Source: Marinomonas spartinae (GTDB taxonomy: Bacteria; Pseudomonadota; Gammaproteobacteria; Pseudomonadales; Marinomonadaceae). From it: a DNA stretch of 41,545 nucleotides. The stretch is from assembly GCF_016461715.1 (NCBI RefSeq), contig NZ_JAEMUI010000032.1:1-41545 (forward strand). Direction: 5' to 3'. Under the pieces are notes generated by a model that was not told the DNA's origin, made no database searches, and worked only from the letters and a program-made list of their open reading frames with translations. The stretch's first letter is position 1, and each line of letters begins with the position of its first letter. Below are positions 8,600 to 17,155 of this stretch, in pieces. The position numbers were made by a program, and so were the translations under genes.

Positions 8600-9625
8600 A
8601 TGCTTACACAATATAAAGTGGCTGCTGTCCAAGCCGCCCCAGAATTTCTTAATCTCGATGCGGGTATTAAAAAAACCATTCGATTTATTAAAGAAGCTTC
8701 CGAATCCGGTGCCAAGTTAGTTGCTTTTCCTGAACTATGGTTAACAGGCTATCCTTGGTGGATTTGGCTTGATACGCCTGCCGCAGCACTTGCCTCGGGT
8801 TTTGTGTCCCGTTACTACAAAAACTCCCTATCTTACGATGATCCTCGTGCTAAATTAATCAGTGATGCCGCTCGTGAATACAAGATTAACGTTGTTTTGG
8901 GCTTTTCTGAGCGCGAGAACGGCTCTTTGTATATCTCACAATGGTTGATTGATAGTAACGGCGCCACCATTGGGAAACGCCGCAAGCTAAAACCGACTCA
9001 TGTTGAACGTACTATTTTTGGCGAAGGCGATGGCAGTGATATGGTCGTGCATGATACAGAACTCGGCCGCTTAGGTGCTTTGAACTGCTGGGAACATGTA
9101 TTGCCCCTCAATAAATTTATTATGTTCTCACAAAACGAGCAAATTCATGTGGCGTCGTGGCCAAGTTTTACAACCTATGAATTTGCTAGTGGTATGTCTT
9201 GGGAAATCAATAATACCGTCACTCGTTCCTATGCGGTGGAAGGGGCCTGCTTTGTGGTCGCCCCATCGGCATTGGTTTCACAAGCCATGGTTGATGAACT
9301 CTGTGACAAACCAGAAAAGCACGAATTGATCTCGGTTGGTGGTGGCCACTCGGTGATTTATGGTCCAGGTGGCGAACCACTCTGTGAAAAGCTTGATCCG
9401 AATGAGGAGGGCATTCTTTACGCCGATGTTGAGCTCGATGCCGTCGATATATGCAAACATTTCTTAGACTGTGCGGGTCATTACTCCCGTCCTGATGTGT
9501 ATCGAGTATTGTTTGATAAACAGCGAAAACGTTGTGTGGTACCCATTGATCTGGAAGATGAAAGTCGCGTAGAAAACGCAGCATCAGAGTTTGTTCGAGA
9601 GGTATCCTTTTCAAAAGACCAGTAA
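8600..9625 (+). CDS. Aliphatic-type nitrilase (nitrilase 1)
   Basis: A 341-residue nitrilase that should hydrolyse R-CN to the carboxylic acid and ammonia. The full catalytic set is visible: E45 (FPELW), K129 (RRKLKPTHVER) and nucleophile C163 in NCWEH. The PGYPWW-like segment LTGYPWWIWLD and HVASWPSF place it with bacterial aliphatic/arylacetonitrile nitrilases. The ATG at 8600 is chosen over an upstream TTG (8594) because AGAGG sits six bases before the ATG. It is closest within the window to the pair at 30786 and 31792. It follows an AraC regulator and is followed by a terminator, so it is probably a single-gene unit. Substrate cannot be fixed from sequence. Confidence 0.9.
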   Translation: MLTQYKVAAVQAAPEFLNLDAGIKKTIRFIKEASESGAKLVAFPELWLTGYPWWIWLDTPAAALASGFVSRYYKNSLSYDDPRAKLISDAAREYKINVVLGFSERENGSLYISQWLIDSNGATIGKRRKLKPTHVERTIFGEGDGSDMVVHDTELGRLGALNCWEHVLPLNKFIMFSQNEQIHVASWPSFTTYEFASGMSWEINNTVTRSYAVEGACFVVAPSALVSQAMVDELCDKPEKHELISVGGGHSVIYGPGGEPLCEKLDPNEEGILYADVELDAVDICKHFLDCAGHYSRPDVYRVLFDKQRKRCVVPIDLEDESRVENAASEFVREVSFSKDQ

Positions 9626-9995
9626 TGAATGGCTAATAGATGATATTTTAAAAACCATTCTACTGTTGATTGAAAAAGACGATCTCTTTTCTAGAGATCG
9701 TTTCTCATCTTATTATGCTTTATCTAATATTTTTTCTTTCTTTAATGTTTTCATAAGAACTCATTTTTCCTCATAAGAGCGAAAAAATTTTAATAAAAAT
9801 CTATCTGTGAATCTATTATAAGGTTCTGATCTTATCAATCAAGTTAGATGGCACTATCAGTCAAGACTGTTTTATTATTCTCATTATAATTAAGATTGTA
9901 ATATATGGTTTTATGATTTTTACACTAATTAATAACGTAAAATAAAAAGCACCTGAACTAATCAAGGTTATTAAAAGGCTCTTTGGAGACAAGGT
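9626..9995. other. Gene-free AT-rich spacer between nitrilase 1 and GPH symporter
   Basis: The spacer holds the nitrilase terminator (9675-9704) and, after it, roughly 290 very AT-rich bases that must contain the promoter of the symporter gene. A short open frame at 9591-9776 runs through the terminator hairpin and has no recognisable features, so it is not called. Confidence 0.6.
9675..9704 (+). terminator. Rho-independent terminator after nitrilase 1
   Basis: An 8-bp stem ACGATCTC / GAGATCGT with a seven-base loop is flanked by an A-run on the left and TTTCT on the right. It lies about 50 bases after the nitrilase stop codon. Confidence 0.7.
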
Positions 9996-11354
9996 ATGGA
10001 GAAAAATCTAGAAATTGATGTTAATAATGTTCCATTTAAAAATAGAATAGGGTACGGTGCAGGAGATTTTGCTAGCAATCTTATTTTTACTGGTTTTTCT
10101 TTTTTTCTAGTATATTTTTATACGGACATCATAAACATTCCAGCGGCGATTGTGGGAACGATCATGTTGGTATCCCGTCTCTTTGATGGTGTGACGGATA
10201 TTATTATGGGAGTGATTGTAGACAGAACCAAAAGTCGCTTTGGTAAAGCAAGACCTTGGCTTCTTTGGATGGCGGTTCCATTCGGGGTTTCGGCAGCGTT
10301 GGTTTTTTTTGTACCTGAGTCAAATAACTTAACACTACAAGTAGCGTATATTTTTATCACCTATAACTTAGTGAGTCTATTCTATACCGCTATCAATATT
10401 CCTTATGGTGTTCTGAATTCTTTGATTACTAATAATCCATATCAGCGTTCATTACTAAATATTGCTCGTGCCTTTATGGCAAATGTGGGTGTGATTGTAG
10501 TGGGTCAGCTCGTGATGCCGTTGGTCGGTTTTTTGGGTGGTGGGAAAGAAGGTTGGCAATATGCGTTTATCATTTTAAGTATCATCAGTACGTTGTTGTT
10601 CCTTATTACGTTTTTATCATCCAAGGAAAATGTACAGCCACACAACGCCCAGCAACATGAGCTAAAGCCAGCTCTTGGCGCGTTAGTGCGCAATAGATAT
10701 TGGTGGCTGGCGCTTTTGTTTGGCATCCTGCTTTTTGTGATTATGGGGTTAACCTTTAACTCACCCGTATATTACGGTAAATACATATTAAAAGATCCAA
10801 GTAGCATTGGAACCTTGATTATGTGTCTTATTATTCCACAATTCCCAACGCTGTTTATAATGCCTAAAATTGTTAAGCGATGGGGGAAGCGGCTAACTTG
10901 CCAGTTCGGTTTGATTTGCTTGGCTATAAGTTATCTATTAATTCAGATCGACCCCTATAACATGGATTTGGTTTTTGCTTCAAATATTATTAAAGGCATT
11001 GGTTTGGCTCCATTAATTGGGTCTTTTTTTGCTATATTGGCAGATACGGTGGAGTACGGTGAATGGAAGACAGGATTGCGTACAGAAGGGTTAGTGTATT
11101 CTGCTGGTAGTTTTGGCTCCAAAGTTGGCATTGGCTTGGGGACTGCAATGGTTGGTTGGATTTTAGGTATTGGTGGGTATGTTGGCTCTAGTGCCGCTCA
11201 GCCAGAGAGTGCACTCAATGCCATTTTGTCAGTGTCTATTTACTACCCATTAATCATTACCGTATTGACCTTTATTGTATTATGTTTCTATAAATTAGAT
11301 AAAATTTTCCCCAAGATTTTAGCGGATTTAGACAGTGAAAAAATGGGCTCTTAG
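9996..11354 (+). CDS. GPH-family glycoside/sugar:cation symporter (MelB/YicJ type)
   Basis: A 452-residue inner-membrane transporter of the glycoside-pentoside-hexuronide family. Diagnostic segments are the N-terminal IGYGAGDFASNL, the cation-site region SRLFDGVTDIIMGVIVDRTKSRFGKARPW with two membrane-facing Asp residues, and DTVEYGEWKTGLRTEG in the C-terminal half. About twelve hydrophobic helices are visible. It would import a sugar or glycoside with Na+ or H+. The ATG has GGAG eight bases upstream. It stands alone behind its own promoter region and before a terminator, near a LamB-type porin, so porin and symporter may form one uptake route. No glycosidase is found in the window. Confidence 0.88.
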   Translation: MEKNLEIDVNNVPFKNRIGYGAGDFASNLIFTGFSFFLVYFYTDIINIPAAIVGTIMLVSRLFDGVTDIIMGVIVDRTKSRFGKARPWLLWMAVPFGVSAALVFFVPESNNLTLQVAYIFITYNLVSLFYTAINIPYGVLNSLITNNPYQRSLLNIARAFMANVGVIVVGQLVMPLVGFLGGGKEGWQYAFIILSIISTLLFLITFLSSKENVQPHNAQQHELKPALGALVRNRYWWLALLFGILLFVIMGLTFNSPVYYGKYILKDPSSIGTLIMCLIIPQFPTLFIMPKIVKRWGKRLTCQFGLICLAISYLLIQIDPYNMDLVFASNIIKGIGLAPLIGSFFAILADTVEYGEWKTGLRTEGLVYSAGSFGSKVGIGLGTAMVGWILGIGGYVGSSAAQPESALNAILSVSIYYPLIITVLTFIVLCFYKLDKIFPKILADLDSEKMGS

Positions 11355-11379
11355 TATGGCTTATTAGCTTCATATATAC

Positions 11380-11408
11380 AAAGGCATCGATTAACGGATG
11401 CCTTTTTT
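11380..11408 (+). terminator. Rho-independent terminator of the GPH symporter gene
   Basis: The stem AAAGGCATC / GATGCCTTT with an eight-base loop is followed by six T. The T-run touches the stop codon of the convergent MocR gene, so the two transcripts overlap only in the terminator. Confidence 0.85.
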
Positions 11409-12816
11409 ATTTTCCCAATAAAATACTAAATAATGTTTTAATAGCGGCTTTTCTCTTATCTGTAATGGGATGAAGATAGCTCAATCGCATAAAATTTTTA
11501 TATTGTCCAGAGGCTGAAAAAAGGGAACCTGGGGTGATAATAATGCCTTGCTCCAATATCTTTTTATAGCTTTGTTGGGTATCAATGGATGCATCCAATT
11601 CAACCCACAGGGAAATACCTCCTTGTGCATGGGTGTAGCGAATATCATTGTGCCAGCTTTTCTTCAGTAGATGAATGAGGGTGCTTTGTTGCTGTTTAAG
11701 AAGATTGATTTGATACGAGAGATAACGGCGATAGTGACCTTCTTTCAGAAAGGTAGACAATCCTTCTTGGATGGATTCGCTTGAGGCCAGTTGTGTGACT
11801 AATTTAAGCTGAGTGATCTTCTCATGCCATTTACCGCCAAGTACCCAGCCAATTCGAAGGTCTCGAGATAAGCTTTTTGAGAAGGAGCTACAAAGAATGA
11901 CTTGGCCATGAGTGTCGAATTTTTTGAGCGGCTCAGCCACCAATGGTGGAAAGGCTAAATCTCCATAAATATCATCTTCTATAATACAAAACCCTTTTTC
12001 TATGGCTAAATTGATTAAAGCAATTCTCGCCTTTTCTGGCATAAAAGCCCCAGTTGGTGTGGCAAAGTTGGGTGATACCACACAGGCTTTAATGGGCCAT
12101 TCTCTAATTTTTTCTTCTAGATCTTCAAGATTAATGCCGTCTTCAGGATCAGATGCCACCTCAATGATTTTCAGTTGAAGTTGTTCCATGATTTGTAGAA
12201 CACCATAAAAAGCAGGAGACTCTACGGCAATGGTATCGCCAGACTCGCAAGTTGCCATTAGAGATATAAATAAACTGTGTTGGCAACCACTGGTGATGCA
12301 TATTTTTTCAGGATCTTGATTTAATCCACGATATTGATAATGCTCCAGAATAGCTTCTTTGAGACGTATGTCACCACTTAAATTATTGTAGTAAAAAGCT
12401 TTTTGAGTAGGTTTAGAACGTAAGGCTCTGCCTAGATGTCGGTTAAGTGTTATCAGATGGTTTGAATCATCAGAAACCCCATCACTTGGTAACATATCGA
12501 AGGCTGCACTGCGCGACATAATATCTTTTAAGATAGCAGGGACTGTTACCGCTCTAGGAGCCGCTGGGGTTTTCACCTGCTGGATTGGCCGGTCAATTCT
12601 TTTATTACTCGTCACAAAATAGCCTGATTTAGGTCTGCAAAAAACTAACCCTTCTGCTTCAAGTCTATGTAGTGCATGCATTACGGTGGCTTTTGAAACC
12701 CCTAGTGTGCGGCATAATTCCCTTATAGAGGGTAATTTGCCACTTGGCAAAAAATGGTTTGAGGCAATGTCCTTGCGCAAAATAGCTTCTAGTTCTAAGT
12801 ACTTATATTGATTCAT
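11407..12816 (-). CDS. MocR-family regulator (GntR HTH + aminotransferase domain), upstream of cioAB
   Basis: A 469-residue fusion. Residues 1-70 are a GntR winged helix (LPSIRELCRTLGVSKATVMHALHRLE, then the wing SGYFVTS), and about 100-469 form a fold-type I aminotransferase-like domain with PLP lysine K314 (SSFSKSLSRDLRIGW) and the IIEDDIYGDL PLP-binding segment. Such proteins sense PLP adducts and usually regulate a divergent or neighbouring gene. It is divergent from cioA with only 132 bases between the starts, so control of the oxidase operon is the simplest reading. Ectoine regulators (EnuR) are also MocR proteins, but this gene is 6 kb from the doe operon and not adjacent to it. The ribosome-binding site is AGGTGA. 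Confidence 0.9.
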   Translation of the reverse strand: MNQYKYLELEAILRKDIASNHFLPSGKLPSIRELCRTLGVSKATVMHALHRLEAEGLVFCRPKSGYFVTSNKRIDRPIQQVKTPAAPRAVTVPAILKDIMSRSAAFDMLPSDGVSDDSNHLITLNRHLGRALRSKPTQKAFYYNNLSGDIRLKEAILEHYQYRGLNQDPEKICITSGCQHSLFISLMATCESGDTIAVESPAFYGVLQIMEQLQLKIIEVASDPEDGINLEDLEEKIREWPIKACVVSPNFATPTGAFMPEKARIALINLAIEKGFCIIEDDIYGDLAFPPLVAEPLKKFDTHGQVILCSSFSKSLSRDLRIGWVLGGKWHEKITQLKLVTQLASSESIQEGLSTFLKEGHYRRYLSYQINLLKQQQSTLIHLLKKSWHNDIRYTHAQGGISLWVELDASIDTQQSYKKILEQGIIITPGSLFSASGQYKNFMRLSYLHPITDKRKAAIKTLFSILLGK

Positions 12817-12948
12817 TAGTTCACCTAACGTGACAATCTGTCCCTATTCTAAATTATTTTTTTGTGCCTGTTCTGTTTTTTTCTAATTAGTAGACTAGAA
12901 GAGTGATTTTTCAAGTTTTGCTAGCACTGAGAGGGTAGGCAATACACT
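12817..12948. promoter_or_regulatory. Divergent promoter region mocR / cioA
   Basis: This 132-base AT-rich spacer must hold both promoters. Two T-rich segments bearing related TCTAAATTA / TCTAATTA ends (around 12850 and 12884) could be direct-repeat MocR half-sites, but the match is weak. A GAGAGGG ribosome-binding region lies before the cioA start. Confidence 0.4.
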
Positions 12949-14349
12949 ATGTTTGATTTTTCCGCTATTGATTTAGCACGGGTACAGTTCGCGTTTACCG
13001 TGTCTTTTCATATCATTTTCCCTGCTATTACCATTGGTTTGGCAAGTTATTTAGCTGTGCTGGAAGGGCTATGGCTGTACACAAGAAAACCTATTTATAT
13101 GACCTTGTGTCGGTTCTGGATGAAGATATTTGCTGTTAACTTTGCTATGGGAGTGGTTTCAGGCATTGTCATGGCTTATCAATTTGGTACCAACTGGAGC
13201 CAGTTTTCCAATTTTGCTGGGGCGATCACGGGCCCCTTACTCAGCTATGAAGTAATGACGGCTTTTTTTCTCGAAGCGGGTTTCCTTGGGGTCATGCTGT
13301 TTGGCTGGAAAAAAGTTGGAGAACGACTGCATTTTGCCTCAACTATTTTGGTGGCGATCGGTACTTTGATCTCTATGACCTGGATTTTGGCATCTAACAG
13401 CTGGATGCAAACCCCGCAAGGCTACGACATTGTTGATGGCCGTGTGGTCCCCGTCGATTGGTTTAAAATCATCTTTAATCCTTCTTTTCCATATCGTTTA
13501 GCTCACATGGGGTTAGCAGCATTCTTGGCGACGGCTTTGTTGGTGGGGGCGTCTGGTGCTTGGCATATATTAAAGGGTACTCACGTAGCGGTTTCGAAAA
13601 AAATGCTTTCTATGGCGATGTGGATGCTATTAATCATTGCGCCTATGCAAGTGCTTGTTGGAGACCAACATGGTTTGAATACTCTAGAGCATCAGCCCAT
13701 CAAAGTCGCGGCAATGGAAGGTCATTGGCACAACAGCAAACCGGGTGAAGGTGTTCCGCTTGTTCTATTTGGTTGGCCGAATATGCAGCAGGAAAGAAAC
13801 GATTTTGCGATTGAAATTCCTCATGGGGCGAGTTTGATTTTAACTCACTCTATGGATGGCACCATCGCACCATTAACGTCTGTTGCACCAGAAGATCGTC
13901 CTTATGTTCCGATTGTTTTCTTTAGCTTTCGTATTATGGTAGCGCTCGGTATGTTGATGATCGTGCTGGCAGTTTCCGCCTTGATATTGCGTAAAAAAGG
14001 CAAAATTTACGAGAAAAAATGGTTTCTTAAATTTTGTGTGGCCATGGGGCCTGCTGGATTAATCGCCATGTTAACGGGCTGGTTTGTCACAGAAGCAGGA
14101 CGACAACCTTGGGTTGTATATGGCTTGCAACGCACGGTTGATGCTAACTCGCCACATACGGTTAACGCGATGACCTTATCTTTACTCAGCTTTGTGGTTA
14201 TCTATATTTGTGTGTTCGGTATTGGGGTGCGTTACATGTTGTCATTGATTAAGAAAGGTCCAGCAGAGAACTACTCTGATGAGAAGGATGATGACCTGAA
14301 CAAACGTCCATCTCGCCCATTGTCCGCCGCTGATGGCGTAGAAATTTAG
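12949..14349 (+). CDS. cioA: Cytochrome bd-type quinol oxidase subunit I, short-Q-loop (cyanide-insensitive, CioA) type
   Basis: A 466-residue integral membrane subunit carrying the three hemes and the quinol site. Haem ligand H21 (VSFHIIFP) corresponds to the b595 ligand; the YEVMTAFFLEAGFLG acidic segment, RLAHMGLAAF histidine and SFRIMVALGM methionine correspond to the remaining conserved haem-site residues; GRQPW is intact. The protein is about 55 residues shorter than E. coli CydA, which fits the short periplasmic Q-loop of CioA proteins. CioAB oxidases of pseudomonads respire in the presence of cyanide. This makes sense beside a Nit1C cluster, but insensitivity is inferred from subfamily, not shown. 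It is the first gene of cioA-cioB-DUF2474. Confidence 0.9.
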   Translation: MFDFSAIDLARVQFAFTVSFHIIFPAITIGLASYLAVLEGLWLYTRKPIYMTLCRFWMKIFAVNFAMGVVSGIVMAYQFGTNWSQFSNFAGAITGPLLSYEVMTAFFLEAGFLGVMLFGWKKVGERLHFASTILVAIGTLISMTWILASNSWMQTPQGYDIVDGRVVPVDWFKIIFNPSFPYRLAHMGLAAFLATALLVGASGAWHILKGTHVAVSKKMLSMAMWMLLIIAPMQVLVGDQHGLNTLEHQPIKVAAMEGHWHNSKPGEGVPLVLFGWPNMQQERNDFAIEIPHGASLILTHSMDGTIAPLTSVAPEDRPYVPIVFFSFRIMVALGMLMIVLAVSALILRKKGKIYEKKWFLKFCVAMGPAGLIAMLTGWFVTEAGRQPWVVYGLQRTVDANSPHTVNAMTLSLLSFVVIYICVFGIGVRYMLSLIKKGPAENYSDEKDDDLNKRPSRPLSAADGVEI

Positions 14350-14360
14350 GAGACATTGCC

Positions 14361-15368
14361 ATGCATTTTGATTTACCGACTATTTGGGCCTTGGTTATTG
14401 GTTTTGGCTTAATGATGTACGTGTTTTTAGATGGTTTTGATTTAGGGATTGGTTTGCTTTTTCCTTTTATTAAAGGCAAACAGGATCGCGATATCATGGT
14501 GAACTCCGTTGCTCCTGTTTGGGATGGCAATGAAACTTGGCTGGTATTGGGAGGAGCTGGTTTATTAGCGGCTTTCCCTATGGCTTACTCTGTTATTTTA
14601 TCCGCTTTATATGGACCGATTTTGCTCATGTTGTTTGGTTTGATCCTTCGCGGTGTAGCATTTGAATTCCGTTTCAAAGCAACCGAGTCTCATCGGCCAA
14701 TGTGGGACAAATTGTTCTTTGCTGGTTCATTAATGGCGACTTTTGCTCAGGGGGTAGCAATGGGGGCTGTGATCGTTGGTTTTCAAGTGAAAAATGGTGA
14801 ATTTGCGGGTGGCGGATTGGATTGGTTGAGTCCATTTAGCATCTTCACTGGTTTTAGCTTGTTATTTGCCTATGGCTTGCTTGGTACTACTTGGCTGGTG
14901 GTAAAAACCGAGCATGATTTACAGAAAAAAATGCGACGTTTGATTAAGCCATTAACTTTATTGCTAGGGCTTTGCATGCTGGGAATTAGTTTCTATACGC
15001 CGCTAATCAACGACAGAGTAAGAGACTTATGGTTTAACTGGTCAAATATTATCTATCTGGTGCCATTGCCTGTTTATACTGCCCTGTTTGCGTTTTTATT
15101 AATCGGCTCGGCGCATTCTAAAGAGGATGGTCGTCCTTTTATTTTTGCTTTATGTATGTTGTTTATGGGCTATTTAGGATTATGTGTCAGCCTATGGCCC
15201 AATATTATTCCACCTGGTATCAGTATTTATGAGGCGGCTGCACCAGAGTCTAGCCTGATGTTTACCTTGGTTGGCGTTATCTTTATTGTTCCAGTCATTT
15301 TGCTTTATACCTTTTGGTCTTACCGGGTATTTCGCGGTAAAGTCCTCGACACAGAGGGTTATCATTAG
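14361..15368 (+). CDS. cioB: Cytochrome bd-type quinol oxidase subunit II (CioB)
   Basis: A 335-residue integral membrane protein of the CydB/CioB family. The hallmark N-terminal stretch with YVFLDGFDLGIGLLFPF, then APVWDGNETWLVLGG and a conserved LRGVAFEFRFK segment, are present, with about eight to nine hydrophobic helices. It forms the heterodimer with CioA and helps hold the hemes. It begins 11 bases after cioA with an AGGAG ribosome-binding site overlapping the cioA stop region, so the two are co-translated. Length is close to that of CioB proteins and somewhat shorter than E. coli CydB. Confidence 0.9.
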   Translation: MHFDLPTIWALVIGFGLMMYVFLDGFDLGIGLLFPFIKGKQDRDIMVNSVAPVWDGNETWLVLGGAGLLAAFPMAYSVILSALYGPILLMLFGLILRGVAFEFRFKATESHRPMWDKLFFAGSLMATFAQGVAMGAVIVGFQVKNGEFAGGGLDWLSPFSIFTGFSLLFAYGLLGTTWLVVKTEHDLQKKMRRLIKPLTLLLGLCMLGISFYTPLINDRVRDLWFNWSNIIYLVPLPVYTALFAFLLIGSAHSKEDGRPFIFALCMLFMGYLGLCVSLWPNIIPPGISIYEAAAPESSLMFTLVGVIFIVPVILLYTFWSYRVFRGKVLDTEGYH

Positions 15369-15381
15369 AAAAAGATGGTAG

Positions 15382-15406
15382 GACTGGCGCTTACAGAGCG
15401 CTAGTC
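15382..15406 (+). other. Intra-operon hairpin between cioB and the small DUF2474 gene
   Basis: GACTGGCGCT and AGCGCTAGTC form a 10-bp stem with one G-U pair and a five-base loop. There is no T-run, so it is more likely a stability or processing element than a terminator. Confidence 0.45.
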
Positions 15407-15441
15407 ATTCCTATTAGCCAGTAATATTGGAGGGAAGTACG

Positions 15442-15567
15442 ATGAAAAAAAGTCTTCATCGGTTTAAATGGTTAATCATTTATTGGTCTCTAAGTGTTGG
15501 CGCTTTATTTTTGGTTTCTTTGGTCATTCACTATGCAATGGACCTAGCAGGAATGAAAAGCCACTAA
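15442..15567 (+). CDS. Small single-helix membrane protein, DUF2474 family (bd-oxidase accessory, CydX-like role)
   Basis: This gene encodes 41 residues: a basic N-terminus (MKKSLHRFKW), one membrane helix (about residues 11-33, LIIYWSLSVGALFLVSLVI) and a short tail ending in GMKSH. Small DUF2474 proteins are known beside CioAB-type oxidases, where they take the place that CydX/CydY have in other bd oxidases. An AGGGA ribosome-binding site lies seven to eight bases before the ATG. The gene is 73 bases after cioB on the same strand, so it is part of the oxidase operon. Placement and topology are seen directly; the stabilising role is inferred from the family. Confidence 0.8.
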   Translation: MKKSLHRFKWLIIYWSLSVGALFLVSLVIHYAMDLAGMKSH

Positions 15568-15620
15568 TTAGGAGGCTAAATAGAGTCGCTTATTGTAAAG
15601 CTATATTCTGTTTAGGATGA

Positions 15621-15639
15621 GGCTAGAAAGGTTCTAGCC
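15621..15639 (+). terminator. Hairpin downstream of the cio operon, probable weak terminator
   Basis: A perfect 8-bp stem GGCTAGAA / TTCTAGCC with a three-base loop lies between the oxidase operon and the convergent MocR gene. The following sequence is only loosely T-rich, so termination strength is doubtful. Confidence 0.5.
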
Positions 15640-15668
15640 AGCTCTCTATTTATTAGGGACAGTGTTTG

Positions 15669-17069
15669 CTAGAAGGCTATTTTGGTTAGATGGGCTGGCT
15701 GGCTAATCATTTCATATAGGATAGTCATTTGTTCTTGGCATTCTTTGCGTGACGATGGGCCTCCAAAACAAATTCGTAGTGCTTGTGGCGGATGATTATC
15801 TGTCGCAAAGGCCGCGCTAGAAACCGCATTAATCCCTAATGAACGTAATTTAGTCGCTAAGTCCGATGGATTCCAACCTAGGTGTTTCGGCAGTTTTATC
15901 CAAAAATGAAAGGCGTTTTCGTCCATCGATACATTGTGTGTTTTTAACGTTTCTTTGATTATCAACTGTCGAGCATTGGCTTCTCTTTTTATCGCTTGGA
16001 TCATGTGATCTAAAGTTCCTTCATTTATCCATCGACAGACAATGGTATGTGTAATAGGGTTTTCCATCACATTTAAGGAACGTAATGCTCCAGCGGTGTA
16101 TTCTGCTTTGCGATGGGTTGGACATAATATGAAGCCTGTTCGCATTCCGGGACCAAAGCACTTAGATAAGCCACTGATATAATAAGTTAATTCAGGTGTA
16201 AGTGTGGCAAAAGTTGGAGCCGAATCATGGCTGATTAAACCATAAGCATCGTCTTCGATAATGGGAATACTAAAGCGTAAGGCAACGTCTGCTAATGCTT
16301 CTCGGCGACTTTTTGAAATACTGGCTGAAGTGGGGTTTTGCATAGTTGGGTTGATGTACAAAGCGGCAACGTCATAGGTTTTACAAGCGTCTTCAAAGGC
16401 GTTTACTAATGGTCCATCACTGTCTCTTTCCAAGGAAAATAGGGTTTTACCAAGTTGAGCTGCAATGCTTTTAATGCCTGGATAAGTAAGGCTATCGACA
16501 CAGATGATTTGCTGATTACTGCACAATTGGGTGACCAGAGCGACTAATCCACTGTGGATGCCAGGGCAAGAAACAACTCTATCTAAGGTGGCATTCATCA
16601 CGCGTCGTTTTATCAACCCTAAAAAACATTGTTTTGTTTCTGGGCTACCACCAAAATCTTGATAACGAATACTGGTTAATAAGTCTGCTGAGGCAATGCT
16701 GCTTAACGCGCCGTCTTTTATCTCTTCTAATAGCGTTGGAATCGATGGCTCAATCACCAAATTCATGGTCATTTCATAGGGTGCAAGGCTCGGTTTTACG
16801 GCGGGTACTTTGCCTTTAATGAAGCTACCAGCACCTGTTGTGGTGTCGATGAGTCCACGCTTTTTCGCTTCGCTATAGGCTCGAGAAGCCGTCGAGTAAT
16901 TAATTCCCAAGGCTGCCGCAAGATCTCGCATAGGCGGCAACTTATCTTGGGGTTGCAGTTTTCCTGACTCGATACTTTCGTTAATCAGCTCGGCAATGCG
17001 TTTATAGGCTGGATACTTGCCTTTGTTATCGAGTTCCTTTTTCCATGTAGCCAGAAGTGAGGTTGGCAT
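15669..17069 (-). CDS. MocR-family regulator (GntR HTH + aminotransferase domain), second copy
   Basis: A 466-residue fusion of an N-terminal GntR winged helix (LPPMRDLAAALGINYSTASRAYSEAKKRGL, residues about 40-75) and an aminotransferase-like domain with PLP lysine K303 (SGLSKCFGPGMRTGF) and the IPIIEDDAYGLI segment. It is only distantly similar to the MocR protein at 11407 and is not a recent duplicate. The gene converges on the cio operon and reads in the same direction as the LysR gene at 17156, 86 bases upstream of it. A good AGAGG ribosome-binding site precedes the ATG. Its target is not clear; autoregulation and control of the oxidase or of the LysR/nitrilase 2 pair are possible. Confidence 0.88.
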   Translation of the reverse strand: MPTSLLATWKKELDNKGKYPAYKRIAELINESIESGKLQPQDKLPPMRDLAAALGINYSTASRAYSEAKKRGLIDTTTGAGSFIKGKVPAVKPSLAPYEMTMNLVIEPSIPTLLEEIKDGALSSIASADLLTSIRYQDFGGSPETKQCFLGLIKRRVMNATLDRVVSCPGIHSGLVALVTQLCSNQQIICVDSLTYPGIKSIAAQLGKTLFSLERDSDGPLVNAFEDACKTYDVAALYINPTMQNPTSASISKSRREALADVALRFSIPIIEDDAYGLISHDSAPTFATLTPELTYYISGLSKCFGPGMRTGFILCPTHRKAEYTAGALRSLNVMENPITHTIVCRWINEGTLDHMIQAIKREANARQLIIKETLKTHNVSMDENAFHFWIKLPKHLGWNPSDLATKLRSLGINAVSSAAFATDNHPPQALRICFGGPSSRKECQEQMTILYEMISQPAHLTKIAF

Positions 17070-17155
17070 AGTGACCTCTTGAAAATGAATGAATTGATTG
17101 GGTTTTATTATGCAATCAATTTTGTGAGTGTCGCAAGTATTTACTATTTTCTTTG

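Noticed and set aside
9591..9776. 61-codon frame at the end of nitrilase 1
   Set aside because: It starts inside the nitrilase gene and reads through the terminator hairpin; composition is that of AT-rich spacer.
11407..12816. EnuR, the MocR-type regulator of ectoine use
   Set aside because: EnuR normally lies next to the ectoine genes; this gene is 6 kb away and divergent from the oxidase operon, so there is no positional support.
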